A program made the position numbers and the translations under genes. A DNA stretch of 64,000 nt from Micrasema longulum (Eukaryota; Arthropoda; Insecta; Trichoptera; Brachycentridae): positions 62,001 to 126,000 of the forward strand of contig JAGVSM010003452.1 of assembly GCA_022494885.1 (NCBI GenBank), written 5' to 3'. Numbering within the stretch: the stretch's first letter is position 1; each line of letters begins with the position of its first letter. Below, piece after piece: positions 52,304 through 61,560 of this stretch. The notes under the pieces were generated by a model. It had not been told where the DNA came from, did no database searches, and saw only the letters and a program-made list of their open reading frames with translations.

Positions 52304-52864
52304 CATATATGTTTATATATCCTAAGAACATCTTTATCTATACATCATTCATTATATTCTTTTTTTTCATGAGAAATAAACTTCGCGCAATAAAAACGAT
52401 ATAAATGAATTTCTCTGTTTATTAATCTTATACTGAAAATAATTGGACGTAAACATTTGTTCATCCAATTATAAGTTTCTCCGGTCACATAAATATAAAC
52501 TTATCAAACGATATGATACTAAATCCATCATAGTTGTCAAATGGCAGCGTTGTCGCATTTCAAATACGCAATGGATAACCCTGTATTTTTTAAATGAATG
52601 GCGGAGAAACTTTGTTACTCTTAGTACTTTATATTTCTTCCTTACTTTACTCGTTCCTAATATTTTTAATTGTAAAACCTTAGATAATATCAATTTATTT
52701 TAAACTTTAAAACATTAGGTAACTAAAATCTACAAATCGCGTGTTACTGAAAGCAAATGAAACTACTGTTATATGAATAATACATAATTTTTATAAGGAT
52801 TTTTTGGCCTCATGCGGCTGATATTATTAATTGTTTGGTGGATGATATAATTTTCTAAATGTTA
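52304..52864. other. Unassigned intronic DNA
   Basis: Open frames at 52443-52703 (both strands) have no recognised product. Confidence 0.3.
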
Positions 52865-53000
52865 TAAAATATTTGTATATAACCATTTACGACTTTTCTT
52901 CATCTACCGATTTCGAGACGTACCCGTCTCTTCGTCAGGACACCAATTAAACCAACATGCAAAACCCACTATACATCTTTACCATAGTTGTTGCCCAAAC
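52865..53000 (-). mobile_element. Penelope-like terminal segment, minus
   Basis: On the minus strand CAACAACTATGGTAAAGATG, TATAGTGGGTTTTGCATGTT and GGTTTAATTGGTGTCCTGAC are shared with 59650-59709, followed by the hammerhead-like motif (52900-52943) and ATTTGTA-rich sequence. The shared span on both sides of the motif shows it is one dispersed family. Confidence 0.65.
52900..52943 (-). ncRNA. Hammerhead-ribozyme-like motif with intact core
   Basis: Read on the minus strand from 52943: GTGTC (stem I), CTGACGA (core CUGANGA), an unpaired A, stem II GAGAC-GGGTAC-GTCTC (perfect 5 bp), GAAA (core), TCGG with TA (a minimal palindrome-like stem III and a U-A cleavage position), then GATG pairing back with GTGTC through Watson-Crick and wobble pairs. 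All the invariant positions (C3 U4 G5 A6, G8 A9, G12 A13 A14) are present. Hammerheads with a minimal stem III are known from Penelope-like retroelements. The extra A before stem II and the weak stem I are departures; activity is not proven. It lies antisense in the SLC5 intron. Confidence 0.6.
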
Positions 53001-53060
53001 GTCTCGAAACCGGTGGACATAGAAAAGTCGGTCTGTGGATACATACAAATATTTAATAAC
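53000..53060 (+). mobile_element. Penelope-like terminal segment, plus, beginning inside the ribozyme
   Basis: ACGTCTCGAAACCGGTGGAC, then ATAGAAAAGTCGGTCTGTGG. This is the 3' half of the hammerhead-like motif (stem II 3' strand, GAAA, ACCGGT, GGACAT); the 5' half is missing. It faces the minus-strand segment immediately before it. Confidence 0.6.
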
Positions 53061-53224
53061 ATTTAGTCAAATATTTGGCCACAGAGGTAATGCTTTAAAT
53101 ATTAATAAAATGATATAATTTTCATTTCGATGAACATCGATAAGGTATAATGCAGATCGATATTTCGAAATGAGGAAGAAATTATTGAGACATTTATGCA
53201 GTCAAAATATAACGGTTCTATGAA

Positions 53225-53285
53225 TGAAAAAATATTTTTCAATTCAATAATAATACACAGGGTTTACCAATAGGGTCGATAGGCC
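53225..53285 (+). pseudogene. Possible Penelope RT motif
   Basis: NIFQFNNNTQGLPIGSI (53231-53281) resembles the Penelope RT box (FF.FN...Y.Q..GLPMGSP). It lies 200 bp downstream of the plus-strand half ribozyme in the same orientation, but the reading then diverges at once. It is too short to be certain. Confidence 0.4.
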
Positions 53286-54849
53286 ATGGCTCACGGGCTG
53301 AGCCAGGCAATGCTTTGCTATTGCTAGATTTTAGTACATACTCGTTTATATATATTAAATGAACACAATCGAAAGTTTGATATGAATTATTGTACCAAGT
53401 TAAAATTAGATATGCACATGCACATCATTATTTTTGTGTTTCGGATTATATAAATAGTAAGGATATGCGGTGAAAGGGAATTTCGAAAAATAGGTATTTG
53501 AATATTATATATATATTATTTCCTGTCACTGTCTTGAAGATGCCTCCCCGATGCTAAGCAAAAAAGACAACTCCATTTCGGACCTTTTATGTCTAACTAA
53601 AATAGACCAAATCTACGTTTCGTTGTCACGAAAAAAGACGGAGTAACTTTTCATTGATAAATAGAAACCTTCGTACTTGTTTATGATTTAATTCCAGAAC
53701 TTAAAATGATTTATTTTCAAATGTTGAATTAGAGTAGGTAACTCGGTTCTTGTTTATGGTTGATTTCCAAAACTTTAAATAATTAATTTTCAGATAAAGC
53801 ATTCTTCTTTCAAATGTCAACTCTAGCTCTTCTCATCAACAGTGGTGCACTCTATTCAAGAATGCGATTTACAAAAAATGTATTGAATGCCAGTTTATAT
53901 TATTTTAGTATTATTTATTTAAAATAAAAAACTAAAAATCCAGTAAAATGAAATAAATGGGTAGAAATTTGAGGAAATAATCTGATTGACATCCCATGCA
54001 CGGGGCACCCCAGTGAGAGAACATTTCACAGTACTTTTTTATATTTTCTGGTGAAAATCATTAATTTCATTTACCAGATATTATTTTCCGAAATCGCGTC
54101 TATTGAAACAATTTAACGGAACTATAATTTCATGTGTATGTATCATGTCCAAAATACGAATACGGTGGACCGGAAAAGACTTTTGCTGAGTCAAACATTT
54201 AAATGGATTTTCCTCGGTACAGTTTATACAATAGCATGTAAGATTCCCGGTGAGAATGGGCAATCTATTATTTATTTAATTATTTATTTATATATCAACG
54301 GTTCAAAGAACCTTTTACAATAAAAAGTTTTACAGAAATAATCACAGCAGTGAACAATTCATTATGTATACAATATAATATATAACTAAATAAATCAACT
54401 AAATAATTAAAACGTAACAAATTAGTAAATTTTTTATTTTTTTTTAAACTGCAAAAAAGTAAAAAAGAAACATACAAATATAAAATGACAAATAAAATAT
54501 AACAAATTGATGTGAGAAAACCTTATGTTCTAAATATAAATATAGCAAATTAAAATTAAGAATAATTTAATGTAAACATAAAGTTAAGAATTATAAAGGT
54601 AAAAAGAGCGAAGTAGCAATGAGAGTTGCAGTTTTGAACATCCCATCGTATAAATACCCAACTCACGTGATCTCTCTAGGATAGTTATTACCTACCCTAA
54701 ATGCATACATCTTTTAATTATGAGCAGTCTTTAGCGAGGGTACGAAATACCACCAAAGTACCTATGCCCTACATTTTGCGCTTTCGAAAACGTAGTGATT
54801 CTTTGACAGCATATTTTTGTATTTAAATTTATTTCAACAGTGAGGGAAA
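53286..54849. other. Unassigned AT-rich intronic DNA
   Basis: Short opposing open frames at 54081-54477 have no recognised product. An ATTTATTTAATTATTTATTT stretch near 54271 may be a decayed tail. Confidence 0.3.
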
Positions 54850-55105
54850 ACATTTTTGAGAAGAAATATGGAAGTCTAGGCATTTACAGGGCTTAAGCCC
54901 TGTCATTGGCTGGTTTAAGTGGCCACTTTACACACTGTGTAACATTCACCGTTCTGCCCATGTTTGAACATCCACATTTCCTCAACTCTTCTATCTGTTG
55001 ATTTTTGTGAAGTAAAGGAGCTGAAACCTTTATCACGTGGGTGAGATTCATCCGGCTGAACCAAATCACCTACTAGGCAACCTACTAGGTCCAGATAAAG
55101 GTTTC
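54850..55105 (-). mobile_element. MITE-A copy, inverse orientation
   Basis: AAGTCTAGGCATTTACAGGG, GTCATTGGCTGGTTTAAGTG, GCCACTTTACACACTGTGTA, ACATTCACCGTTCTGCCCAT, GGAGCTGAAACCTTTATCAC and TCACCTACTAGGCAACC are the complement of the arm and centre. Confidence 0.8.
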
Positions 55106-55129
55106 AGCTCTTTTACTTAAAGAGCCAGG

Positions 55130-55440
55130 GTTAACCACAATGAGGAAGTTCAACCCTACGGGGAATTGAATTTAAAAAGTGTATTCTTAAGCGCGTTAAA
55201 AATTAGAGCATTATATTGTACGGCAAAGTTTTTTGGAAACGTATGAAAATAGTTCAAATGCTTTTAATAAAAATGAACTACTTTACAGGACGTCATTAGT
55301 TCTTCTCAATCAACTAATGATAAGAGAGTTGTAATTTATTTCCGGTTTACGGTAGGTCAACTTAATAATTAGCAGACCTCATCGATAAGAAGGGGAAGAT
55401 AACTTAAGACGTCACACGCGAAGTAATTTCAGAAACACTG
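55130..55440. repeat. Dispersed repeat C, copy 2
   Basis: GAGGAAGTTCAACCCTACGG, AAAATTAGAGCATTATATTG, TTAGTTCTTCTCAATCAACT match 33615-33780, and TTATTTCCGGTTTACGG, with GACGTCACACGCGAAGTAAT, corresponds to blocks at 47705-47950. Confidence 0.6.
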
Positions 55441-56189
55441 AACTTAAAAAAACATAACTCTGATAATCCAATACTTAAATTTTTTTTTAAATGTTTTTGC
55501 AAAGTATTTAATTTTTAATATTGACAAATAAAAATCATAATAAAAACCACTGAGATTCCTTATTATTATAATTTGACAGCGAATAGTGCTAGTTGATCAA
55601 TTAGAAAAATACGGATTTGATTTTTGACGTAAAATAAAAATTGCTATAAACATGGATAAATTAAAACAATAAATAATATCTAGCCTACTCATTATTTTTA
55701 TTGGGCATTTTAGTTTAATTTTATTATGTGGTTTTAATTTTAATAATATTCAAATGTTTTTAATAAATACAATTTATGTTATATTATTGATATATTTATT
55801 GAAATATTTCCTTTACAGTTTCCTTACATGATTACTTAAAACGGTATGTACTTTTAAAAAAACTGTTCTGCCTAAGGTCAACTATGTGTACCAAAGTGGG
55901 TCGTCGAACCTTACCCCGAAGATTCATTAAACAAATTAGTACGAGCATAAAATGCTATTTCTATTTGGGTGCAGTTATTTCAATATATTTTTATTAAATA
56001 CATATGTGTGTACTTTGAATGTTACACAAAATAATGTATTGATTTATTTTAAATAAATTTGAAGACAAACACATTTTACATTCATTTGACGATATCGTTG
56101 GCAACTATTCGCATTTTACTCGTATATAAATTTATAAATCAACCGTCTGAATCGTCAGTTACAACAAACAAACAATCAAACAAATCGTC
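55441..56189. other. Unassigned AT-rich intronic DNA
   Basis: No feature recognised. Confidence 0.3.
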
Positions 56190-56520
56190 CCACCATTTAC
56201 CCGTAGGGGTAGGCAGAGATGATAGAACGCCATATCATTATGACTTTGCCTACGGACCTGGCTTCACCTATATTCATACATCTTCTCAAGCACGCACTCC
56301 GATTATTTCTACTCTTGACATGTCTATCTTCAAGTATTTGTTGGCCTTTCTAGGTCGTCGACCTTTTCAGCATCCATCAACATTCGCATATTTGATCCTT
56401 TTAGCCGTTCTTTTGCTGAACATTCACTCTACATGTCCAAACCAACGTAGCACCCCTTTCTTGATTTTGTCGATAGTGCTTGGCTCTACCTTGCATAGTT
56501 TACGGATCTCGACATTTGTG
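56190..56520 (-). mobile_element. RTE-1 3' fragment, minus
   Basis: Plus-strand CACCATTTACCCGTAGGGGT, AGGCAGAGATGATAGAACGC, CATACATCTTCTCAAGCACG, CATCAACATTCGCATATTTG, TCTACATGTCCAAACCAACG and GATTTTGTCGATAGTGCTTG are the complement of 75-380. The 162-codon plus-strand frame at 56059-56547 is the antisense of this fragment and is not a gene. Confidence 0.85.
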
Positions 56521-56521
56521 C

Positions 56522-56745
56522 ACAGGCGTCGTGGCGCAGTTGGTTAGACGGTCGACTGTAAACCAGCGTCGCGGGTTCGATTCCCGCCAGTTGCAAGAAA
56601 AAAAATCCAAGAAAGATTTTTTTTCTCAACTGGTCTGGGTGTTGTGGTGTATTTTTTAATACCTCCTTCCATATTCCCTCTATCCCACCCGCTGACATGC
56701 CTCAAAATAGAGGCTTAGCGTGTTATTCCTTTTTTTTTAAAAACA
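56522..56745 (+). mobile_element. SINE-B copy (tRNA-Tyr-like head)
   Basis: The head GGCGTCGTGGCGCAGTTGGT has a good A box. GTCGACTGTAAACCAGC gives a GTA-like anticodon position, and CGCGGGTTCGATTCCCGCC a perfect T arm (GCGGG/CCCGC). The acceptor ends do not pair, so it is not a tRNA gene. The body (AAAATCCAAGAAAGATTTTT, ACTGGTCTGGGTGTTGTGGT, CCATATTCCCTCTATCCCAC) equals the inverse of 37630-37833. Confidence 0.85.
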
Positions 56746-56835
56746 TACTTTGCTCCCATACATTTGGGTCGGCACCAGAAGTCCATTGCGAACTGGTAGT
56801 TTTGCCTCCTGCGACAAACATTTCATGACAAGTTC
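56746..56835. repeat. Repeat shared with 9150-9205
   Basis: CATTTGGGTCGGCACCAGAA, GTCCATTGCGAACTGGTAG resembles GGGGTTGGCGCCAGGACTCC, ATTGTGAACTGCC inside the MITE-A copy at 8846-9305. Confidence 0.5.
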
Positions 56836-57152
56836 GAGAATAACCAATTAAAATATGATATTGTTGATTTGAAATGTTTTTTTTTCCACAAAAAATGCGT
56901 GTAAGTTATTATCTGAACGATCGGAATACTGAAGATCTATAAAAAACAATTGACAGTAAATGATATAACCCAAATTATGTGTATATTATTTATTATTTAT
57001 AATTAATTAATAATAACTAGTGTAACTAAAATGTAATATTATATCTTCGAACTTACTGACACTTTACTAACTTCAAAGTAATGGTCAATTTCCCTTTCAG
57101 TTCCGTGATTTCGGATGAAAATCTGCAGCATAATAAGATTATTATTTTGCAG

Positions 57153-57337
57153 GGTGCTTTGGTAGGAGGCGTCGCTTCAACCCTTCTAGTGGGGTGGATT
57201 TCAGTGGGTACGCAAGCCGCCATGGCCGGAGGTGGAATCGTGAACCCCACTAAACCTGTTAGTACTCAGGGTTGTGGTAACCGGTGGGGGAAGCCTAATG
57301 CCACTATTGCAGCAAGCGTATTGATGACCGAATCTGG
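57153..57337 (+). CDS. SLC5-family transporter, internal exon 3 of 3 found
   Basis: After an ATTATTTTGCAG acceptor the phase-0 translation is GALVGGVASTLLVGWISVGT, QAAMAGGGIVNPTKPVSTQG then CGNRWGKPNATIAASVLMTE. [K]GAL.GG..S.....WI..G.Q...A.G.......P.S..GC matches the helix plus extracellular loop that follows exon 2 in SLC5 transporters, with an NAT glycosylation-type sequon. The frame stays open to a TGA at 57366, but family members continue into another helix, so an intron is expected; GGGTACC near 57337 and GCGTATTG near 57317 are candidate donors. The end is therefore approximate. No following exon was recognised to 64000. Confidence 0.85.
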
Positions 57338-57419
57338 GTACCTATCTGATTATTATTATGGCTCGTGAACTACATGACTTTTTTTTACTATAATTATTTT
57401 GTCCGTGTCGTTAAATATA

Positions 57420-57886
57420 AATATCTGTGTCCAGATGGATAAATAATACAGTTCTGTTTGTGAAATAGAACCAGAACCCTGGACGAGTGTTTTTGACTCG
57501 GATGCTCTTAGGTAAAAATGCTGCAAAGTAATCGAGTGGAGAAAAAGAAATATTTGAATAATATAACAACGTATTTACTTGTGTAAAATCACAAAAAAAA
57601 ATATGCCTACCGGTTTCAGAACACGTATGTTTCTTTTTCAACGCTTAAATAACAGTAATGCTTCTAAACCAGTTAGTCCATTAAATTTATTTTAATGGTT
57701 TTACACAAAGTTAGTTCGTAGTTATATTATTGAAAGTGGTAAACAATAAAATTACCGCTTCAAATGTGAATTTTATGAGAAATAGTTATTTTATGAGGGA
57801 TTGTTTAAACTGCAATCTTCCATTGTTCTAGACTGGTAACTCAAGCATAAGACTGATCATATTTCCTAAATGTAACATACGAAGGG
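57420..57886 (+). mobile_element. SINE-A pieces: 5' extension and body
   Basis: About 57465-57545 (ATAGAACCAGAACCCTGGAC, GAGTGTTTTTGACTCGGATG, AATCGAGTGGAGAAAAAG) repeats the 5' extension at 44130-44215. About 57809-57886 (CATTGTTCTAGACTGGTAAC, TCAAGCATAAGACTGATCAT, AATGTAACATAC) is a body fragment. Unassigned DNA lies between. Confidence 0.6.
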
Positions 57887-58830
57887 GGACCCAAAAAAAA
57901 CGGGAATTTCATAATAACTTCTTTATTTAAAAAACAAATACTACACCAAATTTTGATAACCTTCAAAGTATTCTCCCTTAACCACAAAGGACTTCTGCAA
58001 ACAATCTTTCCATTATTCAAAATATTTTTTTAATTCACTATGTTGGATGTTGGATGTTGGATGTTCTTTAAACCTTCCAGCGATTTTTGTTTTACCTCCT
58101 CCCCAGTGGCAAAACGCTTTCCTCTCATTTTTCTTTTGAGTCTGGGGAACACAAATAAATCACAGGGGGCTCTATTCGATGAGTAGGGGGGTGAACAATT
58201 GCTGTCATGCTGTTTTGGTCAAAAACAGCTTTACGAAGAGAGCGATGTAGGCCGGCGCGTTGTCATGATGGAAGCACCAGTAGCTTGGGCGCCAAAGATC
58301 TGCCCTTTTCTTCGAAATACTCTCCGTCATTTTTTTCAAAACCTCTTAGTAGAACTTCTGGTTAACAGTTTGACCCGGAGGAACGAACTCCGCGTGTACA
58401 ACATCTCTGCAATCGAATAAACAAATAAGCATTGTCTTGATGTTTAACTTTACTTGGAGATTTTTTTTGGGACGAGGAAAGCCAGGTGTCTTCCACTGGC
58501 TTGATTACTGCTTTGTTTCGGGGTTGTATCCATCACACCACAATTCATCACCTTGAAAAAAAATTCAAGGTCTTCTTTGAGCTGATTTTGAAGCTCAAAA
58601 CATGCCTGAAGTTTACGCTCCCTTTGCTTGCCCGTGAGAAGGCGAGGAGCAAATTTAGCTGCAACTCTTCTTATGTGCAACTCTTCGGATAAAATCCTCT
58701 AAATGGAACTCCATAATATTCCAGACATCTCACAAAGTTGATCAATGGTTTGGCGACGGTCTTCACAAATGAGAGCTTTTATTTTGTCGATGTTTTTGTC
58801 AGTTCTTGACGTTGAGGGGAAGGACATGAT
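57887..58830 (-). pseudogene. Mariner (DD34D, GVQW-type) transposase relic
   Basis: Minus strand from ATG 58827: ICEDRRQTIDQLCEMSG, a TAG in place of one codon, RILSEELHIRRVAAKFAPRL, LTGKQRERK; then, after a deletion that removes the first catalytic-Asp region (WVYGYD), KTMLICLFDCRDVVHAEFVP, PGQTVNQKFY, HHDNAPAYIALFVK (second Asp), and after a frame break PCDLFVFPRLKRKMRGKRF (third Asp). A helix-turn-helix region, AKFVPRLL, FVPPGQTVN, HHDNAPA and the final CD.F..P.LK are all GVQW-type mariner hallmarks. Near 58040-58070 is a triplicated TTGGATG unit. A TIR-like end is seen only at 57887 (CGAAGGGGGACCCAAAAAA); the other end is missing. It is inactive. Confidence 0.85.
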
Positions 58831-58845
58831 TTTTTAAGGGTTATT

Positions 58846-58925
58846 TTATACTGCAATATTTAACTGTCCCCGGACCGGCACCTGGAGCGTAAGACTGATG
58901 ACCTTACCTTCACGTAACATATGAT
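58846..58925 (+). mobile_element. SINE-A body fragment
   Basis: CAATATTTAACTGTCCCCGG, CCTGGAGCGTAAGACTGATG, ACCTTACCTTCACGTAACAT. It covers the same part of SINE-A as the fragment on the other side of the mariner relic. Confidence 0.7.
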
Positions 58926-58984
58926 TAGATGCCCTGTATTTAAAGTTCTTATGAGCACGATTAGGAACTTGATGATTTTTCATC

Positions 58985-59115
58985 ACAAAATATCCTTCAT
59001 CACCCCTCTCTTATCCGCACCTTATGGTGCACATGACATTGCATTGGTACATCAATCTCGGTCATTTTTTGCAAGTTAAGATGATCAGTTTTGCTCTGTG
59101 AAGTGTAAGAAACTT
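58985..59115 (-). mobile_element. SINE-A fragment, minus
   Basis: ATCCGCACCTTATGGTGCAC, GACATTGCATTGGTACATCA, AAGTTAAGATGATCAGTTTT, GCTCTGTGAAG are complements of the tail and body. Confidence 0.65.
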
Positions 59116-59640
59116 CTTACATATAAATAATTCATGTTAACCATTCTTGGTAAGTGCGCTGACCACTAGACGAAGCGAACAATAAATTGAAAACGATTTT
59201 TTTATTTTCATTTTTAATTTGTTACTTTTTTATCTGTTTGAAAAATATTTTTGGTGTTAATCTTAATCGATTTACACATAAAAAAATAATTTTATCGTCA
59301 AAAAATTAACAAAAAAAATATTATCAGATATTATTTTTTGACGAATATTTTTATCATATAGCTTAGTCCGCTAATTATTTTATATTGTTTTTTAAATCCT
59401 TTAATAAAACTGTTTTATGATTTACCTGTTATATTTCTCCTTTAAATATTTTATTATTTAATTTGATTTTTACATTTATTTTTAAATGTTTTCAACTTTT
59501 ACTGAATGTGTTATATAATTTTTAGGTTTAATTTTTGTTTCTTAATCTTAGTGATGTATGTTTTTTTGAAAATAAGTAAACCAAATATATTATTAAGATT
59601 TAAAGCATTAACTTTGTGGGAAAACATTTTACTAAATGTA
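59116..59640. other. Unassigned AT-rich DNA
   Basis: No feature recognised. Confidence 0.3.
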
Positions 59641-59800
59641 ATTAAATATAACAACTATGGTGAAGAAGTATAGTGGGTTTTGCATGTTGGTTTAATTGGT
59701 GTCCTGACAAAGAGATGGGTACGTCTCAAAACCGGTAGACATAGAAAAGTCGGTAAGTGGTTATATATAAATATTTAATAACATTTATTAAACCAAACAT
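59641..59800 (+). mobile_element. Penelope-like terminal segment, plus
   Basis: ACAACTATGGTGAAGAAGTA, TATAGTGGGTTTTGCATGTT, GGTTTAATTGGTGTCCTGAC and, after the ribozyme-like motif, ATAGAAAAGTCGGTAAGTGG with ATAAATATTTAATAACATTT. It is the most extended copy of the family here. No adjacent RT was recognised. Confidence 0.65.
59699..59742 (+). ncRNA. Hammerhead-like motif, degraded core
   Basis: GTGTC, CTGACAA, A, GAGAT-GGGTAC-GTCTC, AAAA, CCGG, TA, GACAT. Stem I (GTGTC with GACAT, four Watson-Crick pairs and one wobble) and the ACCGGT palindrome are intact, but two core guanines have become A (CTGACAA for CTGACGA and AAAA for GAAA). Both changes are G to A. It is likely inactive. Confidence 0.55.
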
Positions 59801-60984
59801 GTTTGTATTATAAGTATTGTAAAAGACAATTTGTCCGTGTTTGTTAATAAAATATTACTGGTAACAAACGAAAGCAACATCACGCAGTTTCATATATACG
59901 ATTGCAGTGTATTTATATCACTTTTTACATTACCAAAATATGATCGGTCTTACGCTTCAGGCGCCAATAATAAGACAGTAATAAATACATAATTCAATTA
60001 TAATTACATGTTGGCATCGTCAGGAATTGAGACATCATGCATACCAAATGCGTCAACTACAGTACAACGAAGCGAATAATTACATTTTGTGCCCTGGGAA
60101 CATTCGAGCAAATTGCGATTTAACTTGAAGCTACGCGCTTCAAAATGATTTCAATTTTGGGCCTTAATAATGTTAGATCGAATGCACGAGGCGTTATTGG
60201 AAAATCACCATGTATGTATACATATATATTTAATCCAGTCCGACATGCTCACGTTGCTCTTCCCTTTGACTGTCAGTATATCAAAGTTATCAATGTTAGA
60301 CACCCAAAGGCTACAAAGGGATGATGAAATGTCTTGCTCAGTTTAATTAAGTACAGATTCAAGAGATTCAAGATACAAGAGAATTAAATCAAATCACGAT
60401 TTTTTATTTCAACTTTAACAAGAAAATTTAAAATAATGATCCCAGTGATATAATCTTAGAGTATAGGTATATACTCTTAAGGGTATAATTGATTTACCAA
60501 TTAAAATGTATTTTAAAAGCAGTACTCGTATGTTATAAAACAAATTAGCGACCTTCGTAGAGTGGTGGTTAAGACGCTTGATTCCTGCTGACAATTCAAA
60601 AATTCAATTAGTTTTTTCTCAATCTTGGCTGATTTTTGATGTAATTCACCACTCTAATTATTGGACTTCAGACCTTTTGTGATGCCTTATAAAAATCTCA
60701 TTATTTTTCAATTTCTTAACAATTTACTTCGCGATTCATGAAATTGAAAATTTTAAAAGAGTAACTCTTTTATTAAAAAAAAAAACTTTTTTTCTAAATG
60801 ACCGAAACTGGTCAAAAAATTTACGGTCTTAACGAAGATTTCGGGCAAGTGATACACACTCATATATGATTTTATTTTTATTACATCAATAACTAAGTAC
60901 GGTTATTATATCATAAAGTCACTATGTTATTTTATTCTTTATTCTTTATTCATATGTTTTCTCTTACAAACTATAATTAATAAT
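59801..60984. other. Mostly unassigned DNA
   Basis: A short SINE-A piece (GATCGGTCTTACGCTTCAGG, about 59942-59961, minus). Around 60546-60575 a tRNA-like CGTAGAGTGGTGGTTAAGAC is present without a body seen elsewhere. Nothing else was recognised. Confidence 0.4.
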
Positions 60985-61560
60985 GGAAATAATGTGACCT
61001 CACTGGACACTTAACAATATACTTTTTTTTAAATATTTTTTCATTTGAGAATAAACAAAGAAGACTTATTTAATAATATATAAATAATAATGTAAATAAT
61101 AATAATAATAATATATAAATAACAAAATATTCATACACTTTTAAACACTACGTATTTATGTTTATAATTAATTTATGTACATCTTTATTATATATATTAC
61201 AAAACGCACAATGAAAATAACAAAAACCTAACATAAGCTATACACTTGTGGAGCAGTTGATTCAATATTGGTTTGGGCGAATGAGACAATCCATTTTACT
61301 TCTACCTAGCTCCACTATACATTTTTTTATAGCCTTTTTGAACACTTTCCCGTTACTAATTGTTTTAATAGATAGTGGAAGTAGGTTGTAGATTTTAATT
61401 GAATAGTGCTCAAAATCCCTTTGTCCGAAAGTGCTATTAGTTCGTATTTGTTTAAGTTGTCTTTGTGTTGAGGATCTAGTGATTATATTATTTGTATGTG
61501 ATGTAGTGTAGGGGTTATGTCTTTCTTTTGAGTAAGAGTAGTTTTTGGATCTGTAAGTGA
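60985..61560 (-). mobile_element. CR1-like non-LTR 3' end, minus
   Basis: The minus-strand translation from about 61530 to 61250 reads SSTQRQLKQIRTNSTFGQRD, FEHYSIKIYNLLPLSIKTIS then NGKVFKKAIKKCIVELGRS. GQRDF.HYSIKIYN.LP..IK...N...FKK..K resembles the end of CR1/Jockey-group ORF2. The 3' UTR to 60985 shares blocks with 19740-19905. The coding core is missing. Confidence 0.7.

Larger units (their letters stand above)
49330..57152 (+). other. SLC5 intron (7.8 kb), repeat-rich
   Basis: Holds MITE-A, SINE-A, non-LTR fragments, hammerhead-like Penelope debris, repeat C, RTE-1 and SINE-B. It is bounded by GTAATT and ATTATTTTGCAG. The length is inferred from the exon joins; no unrecognised exon was seen, but short ones could be missed. 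Confidence 0.6.

Noticed and set aside
56059..56547. 162-codon plus-strand open frame.
   Set aside because: It is the antisense of the RTE-1 3' fragment at 56190-56520.
56522..56600. Candidate tRNA gene with good A and B boxes.
   Set aside because: The acceptor ends do not pair and the same head and body occur inverted at 37630-37833, so it is a SINE.
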